A program made the translations under genes and the position numbers. From NCBI RefSeq assembly GCF_002778285.1, contig NZ_NESM01000001.1, forward strand, positions 886,529-950,528: DNA of 64,000 bases. Direction: 5' to 3'. Source of the DNA: Limnohabitans sp. 15K. GTDB taxonomy: Bacteria; Pseudomonadota; Gammaproteobacteria; Burkholderiales; Burkholderiaceae_C. This document shows, piece after piece, positions 52,916 to 61,823 of the stretch (its first letter is position 1; each line of letters begins with the position of its first letter). The notes beneath the pieces are model-generated. The model was not told the origin of the DNA, ran no database searches, and saw only the letters and a list, made by a program, of their open reading frames with translations.

Positions 52916-53914
52916 ATGCCCAACACCCTCCTTACCCCTCCGGCGATCTACCGTATTGGCGCAGTCTCCAAGCTCAGTGGCGTGCCCGTGCCGACCCTGC
53001 GCATTTGGCAAACGCGCTACAGCGCGTTTTCGCCCGCGACCTCGCAAGGGCAGCATCGCCTCTACAACGACGAAGATTTGCGCAAAGCGGCCTTGTTGAA
53101 GACGCTGACCGGACAGGGTCATGGCATCCGTTTGATCGCGGGTTTGGGCAACCCGCAACTTGAGCAATTGCTGCAAACCAGCGCCGAGATGGGCCGTGCA
53201 GCAGCTTTGCGCAAGACAGCGGTGGGTACGATGCCAAGCGCATGGGGCGTGGTGGGTGAAAGCCTGGCCGAACGCCTTCGATCGCCCGCCTTCCAAGCCC
53301 TCAGGCCTGGCCATCCCCTTGCCATCCACCAAGTTTGGTCCGACCTGAACGAGGTACAAAACAAGCGCTTGGATGAACCTCTGGATGTGTTGATGGTGTC
53401 GGTCAACAGTTTGAACGACCAGGCAGCCCAGCAAATTTTGGCGTTGGCGCAACAACTCGGCGTGCGATTGACGGTGGTGATTTACGGCTTTGGTCAGACA
53501 AATGCCTTGGCCCAGCTGGAAAGGGGCGCCTGCTTGGTGCATCGCCACACCCTCGACGATGCCACTTTGGCCGATATCGTTCAAAGCGCACGTCCTGCGC
53601 AGTTGGCAAGCCCTCGCGCTTGGGTTGAGACCAGCCGGCCCATTCCGCCCCGCCAGTTTTCAGATGCGGTTTTGCAGCGGGTGGCCAACATCCCCAGCCA
53701 AGTGCTGTGCGAGTGCCCACGCCATGTGGCGGAACTCATTGGTCAACTCGGCCAGTTTGAGGACTACAGCCGCGATTGCCTGAACCAAAGCCCCAAAGAC
53801 AGGGAATTGCACGCCCAGCTGAACACCATGGCCGCCTCGGCCAGGGCCTTGTTTGAAGATGCCTTGCGCATGGTGGCCACACACGAAGGCATATCGCTGC
53901 AAGAGTTGGCTTGA
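52916..53914 (+). CDS. MerR-type regulator with a degenerate B12-binding-like domain
   Basis: A 332-residue regulator. Residues 11-80 are a MerR DNA-binding domain (YRIGAVSKLSGVPVPTLRIWQTRYSAFSPATSQGQHRLYNDEDL). The rest resembles the helical plus Rossmann layout of light-sensing CarH/LitR proteins (LDVLMVSVNSLNDQAAQQILALAQQLGVRLTVVIYGFG), but the cobalamin motif DxHxxG and the helical W...EH signature are absent. It heads a unit with two photolyase/cryptochrome genes, so control of light-repair functions is inferred; the sensed signal is unknown. Confidence 0.85.
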   Translation: MPNTLLTPPAIYRIGAVSKLSGVPVPTLRIWQTRYSAFSPATSQGQHRLYNDEDLRKAALLKTLTGQGHGIRLIAGLGNPQLEQLLQTSAEMGRAAALRKTAVGTMPSAWGVVGESLAERLRSPAFQALRPGHPLAIHQVWSDLNEVQNKRLDEPLDVLMVSVNSLNDQAAQQILALAQQLGVRLTVVIYGFGQTNALAQLERGACLVHRHTLDDATLADIVQSARPAQLASPRAWVETSRPIPPRQFSDAVLQRVANIPSQVLCECPRHVAELIGQLGQFEDYSRDCLNQSPKDRELHAQLNTMAASARALFEDALRMVATHEGISLQELA

Positions 53915-53936
53915 AAATCGCAGACAAAGACACCGC

Positions 53937-54503
53937 ATGAAACGACACGTCGCAGCGACCCTTTTGGGCGTTTTGGGCCTGCTGGTCATTGACAGTCATG
54001 TCAATTGGGTGCCGCATGACCAAGGCACTTTGCTGGAAGTGAGCGGCCAAGTGTTTGACACTCGGGGCTGGGCCTCCGAGCAATGGCGGCGCTGGCGCAC
54101 CCAGTGCCAAGCCGTGAATGGCCAAGCAGTGCCGATGGCCACGGTCAACGCCGTTTTCCAAGTCATTCAGCAGCACAGCCTGCCCGATTCTCTGGAAGCC
54201 CAAATTTTGCAAGTGCAAACGCAAGGCGACTGGGCCATCGCCGAAGTCGCCTTCAAAACCTTGAACCCCAGCATCGTGGTGCTGCGCCAGTGGGGTGGCG
54301 CATGGCACATCCAAGACACCGCGATCTGGAGTGGCTCCACCGCGCCCTGGCATGCCGCCGACTTTGTGCGCCGTTACCTGCGCCAGCAAGCCCCTGAGCT
54401 GCCCGAAGCCTTGCTGGCCTGCTTTCCAATTGACCTGGCCCGTTACGGCCAAGGTCCGGGGGGCTTAGGACCTGTGAACCTGGGCACGAAAGACAGACCA
54501 TGA
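53937..54503 (+). CDS. Hypothetical exported protein of the photolyase operon
   Basis: A 188-residue protein with an N-terminal hydrophobic segment (AATLLGVLGLLVIDSHVNW) and a soluble part containing WHIQDTAIWSGSTAPWHAADFVRRYL. I do not recognise a domain; the shape of the C-terminal half vaguely resembles small cone-shaped NTF2-like folds, but this is weak. It follows the MerR-type gene by 22 bases and overlaps the photolyase start by four, so it is co-expressed with them. The ATG at 53937 was chosen over an upstream one lying in the regulator gene. Confidence 0.75.
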   Translation: MKRHVAATLLGVLGLLVIDSHVNWVPHDQGTLLEVSGQVFDTRGWASEQWRRWRTQCQAVNGQAVPMATVNAVFQVIQQHSLPDSLEAQILQVQTQGDWAIAEVAFKTLNPSIVVLRQWGGAWHIQDTAIWSGSTAPWHAADFVRRYLRQQAPELPEALLACFPIDLARYGQGPGGLGPVNLGTKDRP

Positions 54504-56098
54504 CGTACCGCGTGGTCTGGTTCAAACGCGACTTGCGCCTGCACGACCATGCGGCGCTCGCGCACGCAGCCACCCAAGGCCCCGTGCTTTGCCTATACAT
54601 CGTTGAACCCGATTTGTGGGCGCAACCCGACGCAGCTTTGCAGCACTTTGAATTTGTGCGCGAATCACTGATCGAATTGCACCAAGACCTGCAAGCGCTA
54701 GGCGGCAGCTTGCAAGTGCGCATGGGGCCTGCAGTGCAGGTGCTGGCTGCGCTGCATGCGCAAGCCCCATTTGCCGAATTGGTGGCGCACGAAGAAACTG
54801 GCAATGCTTTCACTTATGAACGCGACCTGCAAGTGGGCGCGTGGTGCCGCAGGGCGGGCGTGGCTTGGACCGAGTTGCCGCAGTTTGGTGTGGTGCGCCG
54901 CCTCAAAAGCCGCAACACTTGGCAAGCCCGCTGGGAAGGGCACATGGCCGCGCCGCAAGTGGTCTTGCCCGAATTGCACTTTTTCAATGGGGAGGACCAT
55001 TCAGGCCCCGAGGTGATGACACCCCCTCTCGGCCTGCAACACAACCCCACCCAGCGCCAGCGCGGTGGGCGTCGCTTGGGTCTTGAAACCTTGAACAGTT
55101 TTTTGGATGTGCGTGCCTTGGGCTACCGGGGTGGCATCTCCTCGCCGCTGTCTTCGCCCACCGCGTGTTCGCGCTTGTCGGCCTACCTGGCCTATGGCTG
55201 CATCAGCATCCGCGAGGTGGTGCAAAGCACCCGCGCTGCGCTCGATGCTTTGCCGCCTCAAGCGGGCAAGCACAAGGCAGGTCTGATCGGTTTCATCAGC
55301 CGTTTGTATTGGCATTGCCACTTCATCCAAAAACTCGAAAGCGAGCCCGAAATTGAGTGGCGCAACATGCACCGGGGTTACGACGGCCTGCGTGAAGACG
55401 GCTGGAACGATGCCAACTTTGCGGCCCTGACCTCGGCCCGGACCGGCTGGCCCATGGTGGACGCTTGTGTGGTCATGCTTTATGAAACCGGTTGGCTCAA
55501 CTTTCGCATGCGGGCCATGCTGGTGTCGGTGGCGGCTTACCCGCTGTGGCTGGACTGGCGGCCCGTGGGCCATTGGCTGGCCACGCAGTTTCTGGACTAC
55601 GAACCCGGCATCCACTGGAGCCAGTTGCAAATGCAATCGGGCACCACCGGCATCAACACCACGCGGGTGTACAACCCCATCAAGCAAGCCCAAGACCACG
55701 ACCCCAAAGGCATCTTTGTGCGCCGCTGGCTGCCGCACATGCGGCGTGTGCCCGACACATGGCTGTTCGAGCCTTGGCTCATGCCACCCGAAGTGCAGCG
55801 CCACTGCGGCCTGACGGTGGGCAGCGGGCCAGATGATGACATCCCCCTGCCCGTGGTGGACTTGGCCGAAGCAACACGCAACTCCAAAGCCGCGCTGCAC
55901 GCCCGTCGTGCCGAACCCGGTGTGAAGGCAGGCAAAAAAGCCATCGTCGAGAAACACGCTTCGCGCAAACACGGCAGCGGCCACCAACGCGATGTGTTCA
56001 CGCGTGACAGCGACACCCCTAAGAGCGGCCGCCGAAAGTCGGCCAAGTCCACTTCAGACAACACCCCACCCAGCGCTCAGTTGGGCTTTGATTTTTAA
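54500..56098 (+). CDS. Cryptochrome/deoxyribodipyrimidine photolyase family protein
   Basis: A 532-residue flavoprotein. The alpha/beta antenna domain starts VVWFKRDLRLHDHAALAHA; the FAD domain has SRLSAYLAYGCISIREV, DGWNDANFAALTSARTGWPMVDACVVMLYETGWLNFRMRAMLVS and GTTGINTTRVYNPIKQAQDHDPKGIFVRRW. A basic Lys/Arg/Ser-rich tail of ~70 residues is unusual for photolyases. Whether it repairs CPD or (6-4) lesions or acts as a photoreceptor cannot be told. It belongs to the MerR-led operon, directly before a DASH cryptochrome. Confidence 0.9.
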   Translation: MTYRVVWFKRDLRLHDHAALAHAATQGPVLCLYIVEPDLWAQPDAALQHFEFVRESLIELHQDLQALGGSLQVRMGPAVQVLAALHAQAPFAELVAHEETGNAFTYERDLQVGAWCRRAGVAWTELPQFGVVRRLKSRNTWQARWEGHMAAPQVVLPELHFFNGEDHSGPEVMTPPLGLQHNPTQRQRGGRRLGLETLNSFLDVRALGYRGGISSPLSSPTACSRLSAYLAYGCISIREVVQSTRAALDALPPQAGKHKAGLIGFISRLYWHCHFIQKLESEPEIEWRNMHRGYDGLREDGWNDANFAALTSARTGWPMVDACVVMLYETGWLNFRMRAMLVSVAAYPLWLDWRPVGHWLATQFLDYEPGIHWSQLQMQSGTTGINTTRVYNPIKQAQDHDPKGIFVRRWLPHMRRVPDTWLFEPWLMPPEVQRHCGLTVGSGPDDDIPLPVVDLAEATRNSKAALHARRAEPGVKAGKKAIVEKHASRKHGSGHQRDVFTRDSDTPKSGRRKSAKSTSDNTPPSAQLGFDF

Positions 56099-56102
56099 AA
56101 GC

Positions 56103-57422
56103 ATGCGCACCACCATCTACTGGTTCCGAAACGACTTGCGCTTGCACGACCAACGCGCACTTCAGCAAGCCGTTGAGCACGCACAGGCCCATGGCCAAGC
56201 CCTGCTGCTGGTCTATGTGCACGAACCCGTGCAAGACGAGCCCACCACCTGGGGCTTTCGCCGCATGGGCGCACACCGCAGGCGTTTTGTGGCTGACACG
56301 CTGCAAGACCTGCAAAACTCATTGCAGGCACTGGGCCAGCGCTTGGTGTTGCTGCACGGCCCCGTGGCCCAAGTGCTGCCCGCCTGTGCACGCCTGGTCC
56401 AAGCCGACACCGTGTTTTGCGAGGACATCGCTGCGCCCGAAGAAGAAGCGCAGGTGCAAGCGCTGATCGACGCGGGGCTCACCGTCAAAACCCTGTGGCA
56501 GTCCAGCCTGATCGAACCCGACGCCCTGCCCTTTGCGGCCGAAGAGATGCCGCAGGTCTTCACCGAGTTTCGCCAACGCATCGAATCCAAGGGGCTCAAA
56601 CCCTTGACGCCGCTGGCCGCGCCCACCCAGCTGCCTGCGCCGCCGATCGACAGCTTGACCGCTTTGCCTGGCTGGACAGACAGCCCATTCAGCCTGCTGC
56701 AAGCCCACACCGAAGGCGACGCGCACACGCGGTCCAACTTCCCATACACACAAGCGCAGTACCGAGGCGGCGAAACCAGCGCTTTGGCCCACCTGCAAAG
56801 CTACCTCTCACCGCCTTGGCCGGATCGCTACAAACAAACCCGCAACGCCCTGCAAGGCGAGCACACCAGCAGCCACTGGTCGCCCTGGCTGGCCACGGGC
56901 GCAGTGTCGGCCCGCCGCATTTGGGCCGAGCTCCATGCCTATGAGCAAACACACGGCAGCAACGACGGCACCTATTGGCTTTGGTTTGAGCTGCTGTGGC
57001 GCGACAACTTCCGGATGCTTCACTTGCAACACGGCCCACAACTCTATGCGGCACGGGGTTTGTCCAACTTGCCCAAACCCTCGCACTTTCCCAAGGACTT
57101 TGCACGCTGGTGCCAAGGCCAAACCGGCGAGCCCATCGTGGACGCGGGCATGCGCGAGCTGGCCGCCACGGGTTTCACCTCCAACCGCATGCGCCAAATT
57201 GTGGCCAGCTTTTTGGTGCACGACTTGTCATGCGACTGGCGCGCAGGTGCAGCCTGGTTTGAGTCGCAATTGGTGGACTTTGACGTGTGCAGCAACCAAG
57301 GGAACTGGTTGTATGTCAGCGGCCGTGGCACCGACCCGCGTGTGGGCAGGCGCTTCAACCCCGCCAAACAAACCCAAGACCACGACGCGCAAGGCCGCTA
57401 TCGGCAAGTCTGGCTGGCCTGA
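56103..57422 (+). CDS. DASH-family cryptochrome
   Basis: A 439-residue cry-DASH: TIYWFRNDLRLHDQRALQQA, SNFPYTQAQYRGGETSAL, WFELLWRDNFRMLHLQHG, REL..TGFTSNRMRQIVASFLV and the diagnostic C-terminal GRGTDPRVGRRFNPAKQTQDHD. DASH cryptochromes repair CPDs mainly in single-stranded DNA and may also signal. The ATG lies four bases after the preceding photolyase stop. The two proteins are distinct subfamilies, not a recent duplication. Confidence 0.94.
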   Translation: MRTTIYWFRNDLRLHDQRALQQAVEHAQAHGQALLLVYVHEPVQDEPTTWGFRRMGAHRRRFVADTLQDLQNSLQALGQRLVLLHGPVAQVLPACARLVQADTVFCEDIAAPEEEAQVQALIDAGLTVKTLWQSSLIEPDALPFAAEEMPQVFTEFRQRIESKGLKPLTPLAAPTQLPAPPIDSLTALPGWTDSPFSLLQAHTEGDAHTRSNFPYTQAQYRGGETSALAHLQSYLSPPWPDRYKQTRNALQGEHTSSHWSPWLATGAVSARRIWAELHAYEQTHGSNDGTYWLWFELLWRDNFRMLHLQHGPQLYAARGLSNLPKPSHFPKDFARWCQGQTGEPIVDAGMRELAATGFTSNRMRQIVASFLVHDLSCDWRAGAAWFESQLVDFDVCSNQGNWLYVSGRGTDPRVGRRFNPAKQTQDHDAQGRYRQVWLA

Positions 57423-57433
57423 TAATCCTTGGC

Positions 57434-58072
57434 ATGTATGCCATTCAATCCTGGGGAGACACCCTTCGCCTGCTGGTCGAGCTGTCGGCCACCGCCGCCT
57501 TTGCCCTCTCGGGCCTGATGGAAGCGGCGCGCAAACGGCTGGACGCGGTGGGCGTGTGTGTGGTTGCCTTTTTGGCAGCATTTGGTGGCGGCACGCTGCG
57601 CGACTTGCTGCTGGACCAACGCCCCTTCTTTTGGGTGCAACACACCGAAATACTTTGGGGCGTTTTGACCCTGTGCGTACTGGCCATGGTCTTCATGCGA
57701 CAGCGGCATTTTGAAGTCACCGAAAAAGCCATCCTCTGGCCCGACGCACTGGGCCTGGGCCTGTTCACTGCCACCGGCGTGCACCAAGCTCTGCAAGCGA
57801 ACATGCCGCCTGTGGTGGCTGTGCTGATGGGCCTGATCACCGGCGTGTTTGGCGGTGTGCTGCGCGACATGGTGTGCAACGAAATCCCCACCGCCTTCAA
57901 AGACCACCGACCCTACGCGGTCTGCGCCTTTGCGGGCGGCTGGACTTATGTGGGCTTGTGGTTCACCGACGCGCCCGGATGGGTGGCCCTGCTCGGCTGC
58001 CTGTTGGTCACGGTGGGCTTGCGCGCGCTGGCACTTTGGCGCAACTGGCAACTGCCCGCTTGGCGCGCCTGA
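57434..58072 (+). CDS. Trimeric intracellular cation channel (TRIC/YadS) family protein
   Basis: A 212-residue protein with seven predicted helices in two internally repeated halves: VELSATAAFALSGLMEAARKRLDAVGVCVVAFLAAFGGGTLRDLLLD and PDALGLGLFTATGVHQAL...GLITGVFGGVLRDMVCNEIP. The two GGGxLRDxL segments are family signatures. These proteins conduct potassium or other cations. It starts 11 bases after the DASH cryptochrome, possibly in the same transcript. Confidence 0.92.
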   Translation: MYAIQSWGDTLRLLVELSATAAFALSGLMEAARKRLDAVGVCVVAFLAAFGGGTLRDLLLDQRPFFWVQHTEILWGVLTLCVLAMVFMRQRHFEVTEKAILWPDALGLGLFTATGVHQALQANMPPVVAVLMGLITGVFGGVLRDMVCNEIPTAFKDHRPYAVCAFAGGWTYVGLWFTDAPGWVALLGCLLVTVGLRALALWRNWQLPAWRA

Positions 58073-58090
58073 ACCGATTCCTCAAGACGC

Positions 58091-59053
58091 ATGTCCAACC
58101 ACACCAACGCTTTCTGGGGCGGCATCTTTTTTTCTTTGGCCGCCGGACTCATGTGGGGCTTGGTGTTTGTCGGCCCGCTCATGCTGCCCGAATACCCCGC
58201 CGCGTTGCACACCTTTGGCCGTTACCTGGCCTTTGGCCTGATCGCCTTGCCCTTGGCCTTTGTCGACCGCGCTGAAATCAAACGCCTGACCCGGGCCGAC
58301 TGGCTGGCCGCGCTCAAGCTGGCAGCCATCGGCAACGTGCTGTATTACCTGTTTTTGTCCAGCGCCATCCAGCGTGCGGGCGGCGCGCTGCCCACCATGA
58401 TCATCGGCACGCTGCCCGTGGTGATTGCGGTCGCAGCCAACTTGCTCAACCACCAGCGCGATGGGCGTTTCCCGTGGCTGAAACTGGCCCCACCCTTGGC
58501 GCTGATTTTGCTGGGGATTGCGTGTGTCAACCATGTGGAGTGGGCCGCCCTGCTGCAAAACCCGCAGGCCGACACCGGCCGCTACATCACCGGTGCGGTG
58601 CTGGCCGTGGGTGCGGTGGTTTGCTGGACTTGGTACCCCCTCAAAAACGCCGACTGGCTGCGCGGCCACCCCGACCGCAACGCCCGCGTGTGGGCCACCG
58701 CGCAAGGCCTGGCCACGCTGCCCCTGGCCCTGCTGGGCTACGCCGCGTTCTGGCTGTGGAGCAGCGCCACGAACAACCCGCTGCCCATGCCCCTGGGGCC
58801 ACGCCCCCTCGAATTCATCGGCCTGATGATGGCGATTGCGCTGTTCGCCTCATGGCTGGGCACCCTGTGCTGGAACGCCGCCAGCCAACGCCTGCCCACC
58901 GCCTTGGCGGGCCAGCTCATCGTGTTCGAAACCCTGGCGGCGCTGGCTTACGCCTTCTGGTTGCGCGGCCAGTGGCCCGAACCGCTGACGCTGGCGGGCA
59001 TTGCGCTGCTGGTGGCTGGGGTGATTGGCGGGGTCAGGGTCAAAGCGGTGTGA
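58091..59053 (+). CDS. EamA/DMT-superfamily transporter
   Basis: A 320-residue protein with about ten membrane helices in two EamA repeats (FSLAAGLMWGLVFVGPLML... and ...LFASWLGTLCWNAASQRLPTALAGQLIVFETLAALAYAFWLRG). Drug/metabolite transporters of this kind export amino acids or other metabolites; the substrate is not evident. It is 18 bases downstream of the TRIC gene and is the last plus-strand gene before the restriction locus. The following 88 bases contain only a short palindrome. Confidence 0.9.
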   Translation: MSNHTNAFWGGIFFSLAAGLMWGLVFVGPLMLPEYPAALHTFGRYLAFGLIALPLAFVDRAEIKRLTRADWLAALKLAAIGNVLYYLFLSSAIQRAGGALPTMIIGTLPVVIAVAANLLNHQRDGRFPWLKLAPPLALILLGIACVNHVEWAALLQNPQADTGRYITGAVLAVGAVVCWTWYPLKNADWLRGHPDRNARVWATAQGLATLPLALLGYAAFWLWSSATNNPLPMPLGPRPLEFIGLMMAIALFASWLGTLCWNAASQRLPTALAGQLIVFETLAALAYAFWLRGQWPEPLTLAGIALLVAGVIGGVRVKAV

Positions 59054-59141
59054 TCCAAGCCCCAATGCATTGGATAACCACTGGGCTGCGGACGACCGTT
59101 AGAAGAACGACCGAACAGAGCTGATCCCTCAAAAGCTAGTC

Positions 59142-59555
59142 TTACTTCTTGGCAGATGTATCTGGCACACCGTTGGCTTTGGCAAAAGTCAAGATCACTT
59201 CGCGAATGATCTTGCGCTGCGCTGCGGGAAGCTGCAAAAAAGCATCGAAGGTTTCGCGCTCTACGTAGCCGACACCCTCATCCCATCGTTTTTTGTGCTG
59301 CTGCACCGACAAACGCACGGCATCGCCAAAGCGCAAGACGTCAGGCTCCACCTTGAGCCACTCGGCCAAAACTTTCATTTTGTCCTGCATCGGGATTGAA
59401 CGGTTGTTCAGCCAACCCCACGCCGCCTGATTGCTGATCGACTTGCCAGGCCAGCGCAAATTGAACTCATGTTCCAAAACCGAAGGACTGGCCACGTAGC
59501 CCGCCTCAAGCATGGCGGCCCGCAAACGCTCTGTGAATTCGATTTTTTCATTCAT
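59142..59555 (-). CDS. Repressor-like helix-turn-helix protein next to the restriction genes
   Basis: A 137-residue protein. Residues ~7-70 (ERLRAAMLEAGYVASPSVLEHEFNLRWPGKSISNQAAWGWLNNRSIPMQDKMKVLAEWLKVEPDVLRFG) have the layout of a phage CI/Cro-type or XRE-like DNA-binding domain, with the recognition helix near SNQAAWGWLNN; a short C-terminal helical region follows. It is divergent from mod across a spacer filled with inverted repeats. It is therefore a candidate controller of the type III restriction system, by position rather than by homology. Confidence 0.75.
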   Translation of the reverse strand: MNEKIEFTERLRAAMLEAGYVASPSVLEHEFNLRWPGKSISNQAAWGWLNNRSIPMQDKMKVLAEWLKVEPDVLRFGDAVRLSVQQHKKRWDEGVGYVERETFDAFLQLPAAQRKIIREVILTFAKANGVPDTSAKK

Positions 59556-59593
59556 CCAAGCAAACTACAAACCGCTTGATGATTTTCTCAAAT

Positions 59594-59642
59594 AGCTGTT
59601 GAGTATCATTACAACAATCAGTTGAAAACTGAATCAACAGCT
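59594..59642. promoter_or_regulatory. Nested inverted repeats between the repressor-like gene and mod
   Basis: AGCTGTTGA (59594-59602) and TCAACAGCT (59634-59642) are perfect inverted repeats 31 bases apart. Between them lie CAAC/GTTG arms (59612-59624) and the palindrome CAGTT-GAA-AACTG (59619-59631). GTTGA appears repeatedly on both strands, as expected for an operator of a dimeric repressor. Confidence 0.6.
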
Positions 59643-59657
59643 TATTGAGTCCATTGC

Positions 59658-61823
59658 ATGCCCAAGTCCCTCCTCGAACAACTCCCCGACATCGTGGCCA
59701 ACGGCCGCAAGCAAGCTGAAAAAATCCTGGAGGGCATCGAAAGCCGTCACCGTGTGGGGCTACAGACCCGTGAAGTGGTGCTGCCAGCCCGTGACACTGC
59801 AGTGCAAGACTGGGTCACCCAGCAAAACAGGACCAGCCAGCGCGAGGTGTTTGCACCGGGGCAAGCCAGCCTGATCGAAAACCCACAAGCCACGTTGGGC
59901 GCCGCGCCCGAAGCGCCTTGGGCCAATCGGCTGATTTATGGCGACAACTTGCTGGCCATGGCCGCCTTGCTTGCGGGTGACGAGAACACGCCCAGCCTGC
60001 GCGGCAAGGTGGACCTGATCTACATCGACCCGCCTTTTGACTCTAAGGCCGACTACCGCACCAAGGTCACACTGCCGGGTGTGGAGATCGAACAAAAGCC
60101 CACGGTCATCGAGCAATTCGCCTATTCAGACACATGGAGCGACGGCACCGCCTCGTACCTCGCGATGATCACGCCGCGCCTGATCCTGATGCGTGAATTG
60201 CTGGCTGATACCGGGTCAATCTACGTGCATCTTGATTGGCATGTGGGGCATTACGTGAAGATTGTCATGGATGAGGTCTTTGGGAAAGATAACTTTCGGA
60301 ACGAGATTATCTGGAAGCGAACTGCCAGCCATTCCGACAGCGGCCAGGGAGCCCAGCATCTTGGCCGCCAACACGATGTGATTTATTGGTTTGCAAAGAC
60401 TGAAAATGCCTTGGTCAACCCCATCTATGAGCCTTATTCGCAGGAGTACATAGACAGCGCCTATAAACATGTTGAAGAACGATCCGGACGGAAATACCAG
60501 CTAGACAACACTAGCGGTCCTGGTGGCGCACAAAAGGGAAATCCATACTACGAGTTCATGGGAGTTTCTAAATACTGGCGCTATTCAAAAGAACGAATTG
60601 AGCGGCTTTACAAGGAAGGTCGGTTGATTAAGAGCAAGACCGGCAGCGACTGGCGCTACAAGCGATATTTAGACGAAATGCCAGGAGTGCCTCTGCAGTC
60701 CCTTTGGCTGGACATAGCCCCACTTCAAAGTCAAAGCGCACAACGAACCAACTACGCCACACAAAAGCCTGAGCGGTTACTCGAAAGAATTATCAGCATT
60801 TCAACGCGAGAGAACAGTGTTGTGGCTGACTTCAATGGTGGATCTGGGACCACCGCCTCCGTCGCAGAAAAATTAGGTCGCCGCTGGGTCACTACAGACC
60901 TCGGCAAACCCGCCTGCATGATCATGCGTAAACGCCTGATCGACCAAGAAGCCAAGCCCTTCATTTATCAAGCCATTGGCGACTACCAAGTCGAAGCAGC
61001 CAAGGCCACGCTGGGCCGCGATTTCCGCATTGGCGATTTGTCGCAGATCGTCTTGTCTCTCTACGGCGCGCTGCCCTTGCCTGCCGACGTCAATCCCCAG
61101 CGCAATTTGGGCCAGATTTCAGCCTATGCCTATGGCAACTCCAAGGGCAGCAAAACCCTGGTGCTGGCCGATTCACCCAACAAGCTCACCGGCATGGCCA
61201 CACTCAAAAAGGCCATCGCTCAGCGCGACAACCTCATGGGCGGATGGGACCGTGTGGTGGTGTTGGGTTGGAACTTTGAACCCTCGATTGGCGAGACCAT
61301 CACCGCGCTCAACGACAGCCGCCTCGAAGTGCTGGTGATCCCGCCCGACCTGATGGACCGCCTCAAGAAGAAAGGCGGCATCGACAAGCTGCGCGGGCAA
61401 GTGCGTTTCTCGTCGCTGCAATATCTGACCATCGAGCCAATCACGCGCCAAGTTTCAGCCAATGCAAGCGATGCACCCCCAACCGAAACACTCAACATCA
61501 AGCTCAAGAACTACGTGTTGCTGTCACCCGAGGCGATCAACCTGGACGATGCCAACCGCCAAGCCTTGCAGCAAGTGGCCAACAAGGAGCCGCTGGCCCT
61601 GATCGAATATTGGGCGGTGGACCCAGACTACGACGGCAAGGTGTTCCGCTCGGTCTGGCAAGACTACCGGGGTAACACCGCCAACGATGCCGATGTGCTG
61701 CGTGTGGTCACGCAAGCGCAAGTGACCGTGCCGGTAAAGAGAGGGCCACGCAAGGTATGCGTGCGAGTGGTCAATGTGTTTGGCTTTGAAGCCGAAGTGG
61801 TGGCCACTGTGGAGGCCTCATGA
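59658..61823 (+). CDS. mod: Type III restriction-modification methyltransferase (Mod)
   Basis: A 721-residue beta-class adenine methyltransferase. The catalytic motif DLIYIDPPFDSKADYRTKV (residues ~119-137) precedes the SAM-binding ADFNGGSGTTASVAEKLGRRW (residues ~392-412), the motif order of Mod subunits; the ~200 residues between contain the target-recognition region. LIYGDNLLAMAALL is also typical. Mod sets the DNA specificity and is needed for both modification and cleavage. The central part has visibly lower GC than the ends. It overlaps res by four bases. Confidence 0.94.
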   Translation: MPKSLLEQLPDIVANGRKQAEKILEGIESRHRVGLQTREVVLPARDTAVQDWVTQQNRTSQREVFAPGQASLIENPQATLGAAPEAPWANRLIYGDNLLAMAALLAGDENTPSLRGKVDLIYIDPPFDSKADYRTKVTLPGVEIEQKPTVIEQFAYSDTWSDGTASYLAMITPRLILMRELLADTGSIYVHLDWHVGHYVKIVMDEVFGKDNFRNEIIWKRTASHSDSGQGAQHLGRQHDVIYWFAKTENALVNPIYEPYSQEYIDSAYKHVEERSGRKYQLDNTSGPGGAQKGNPYYEFMGVSKYWRYSKERIERLYKEGRLIKSKTGSDWRYKRYLDEMPGVPLQSLWLDIAPLQSQSAQRTNYATQKPERLLERIISISTRENSVVADFNGGSGTTASVAEKLGRRWVTTDLGKPACMIMRKRLIDQEAKPFIYQAIGDYQVEAAKATLGRDFRIGDLSQIVLSLYGALPLPADVNPQRNLGQISAYAYGNSKGSKTLVLADSPNKLTGMATLKKAIAQRDNLMGGWDRVVVLGWNFEPSIGETITALNDSRLEVLVIPPDLMDRLKKKGGIDKLRGQVRFSSLQYLTIEPITRQVSANASDAPPTETLNIKLKNYVLLSPEAINLDDANRQALQQVANKEPLALIEYWAVDPDYDGKVFRSVWQDYRGNTANDADVLRVVTQAQVTVPVKRGPRKVCVRVVNVFGFEAEVVATVEAS

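Noticed and set aside
54500-57422. The two neighbouring photolyase/cryptochrome genes as a recent tandem duplication
   Set aside because: They belong to different subfamilies with different C-terminal signatures and little residue identity by eye.
59062-59073. Palindrome CCAATGCATTGG after the DMT transporter gene
   Set aside because: Lies downstream of a gene, without T run or partner repeat; not enough for an operator or terminator call.
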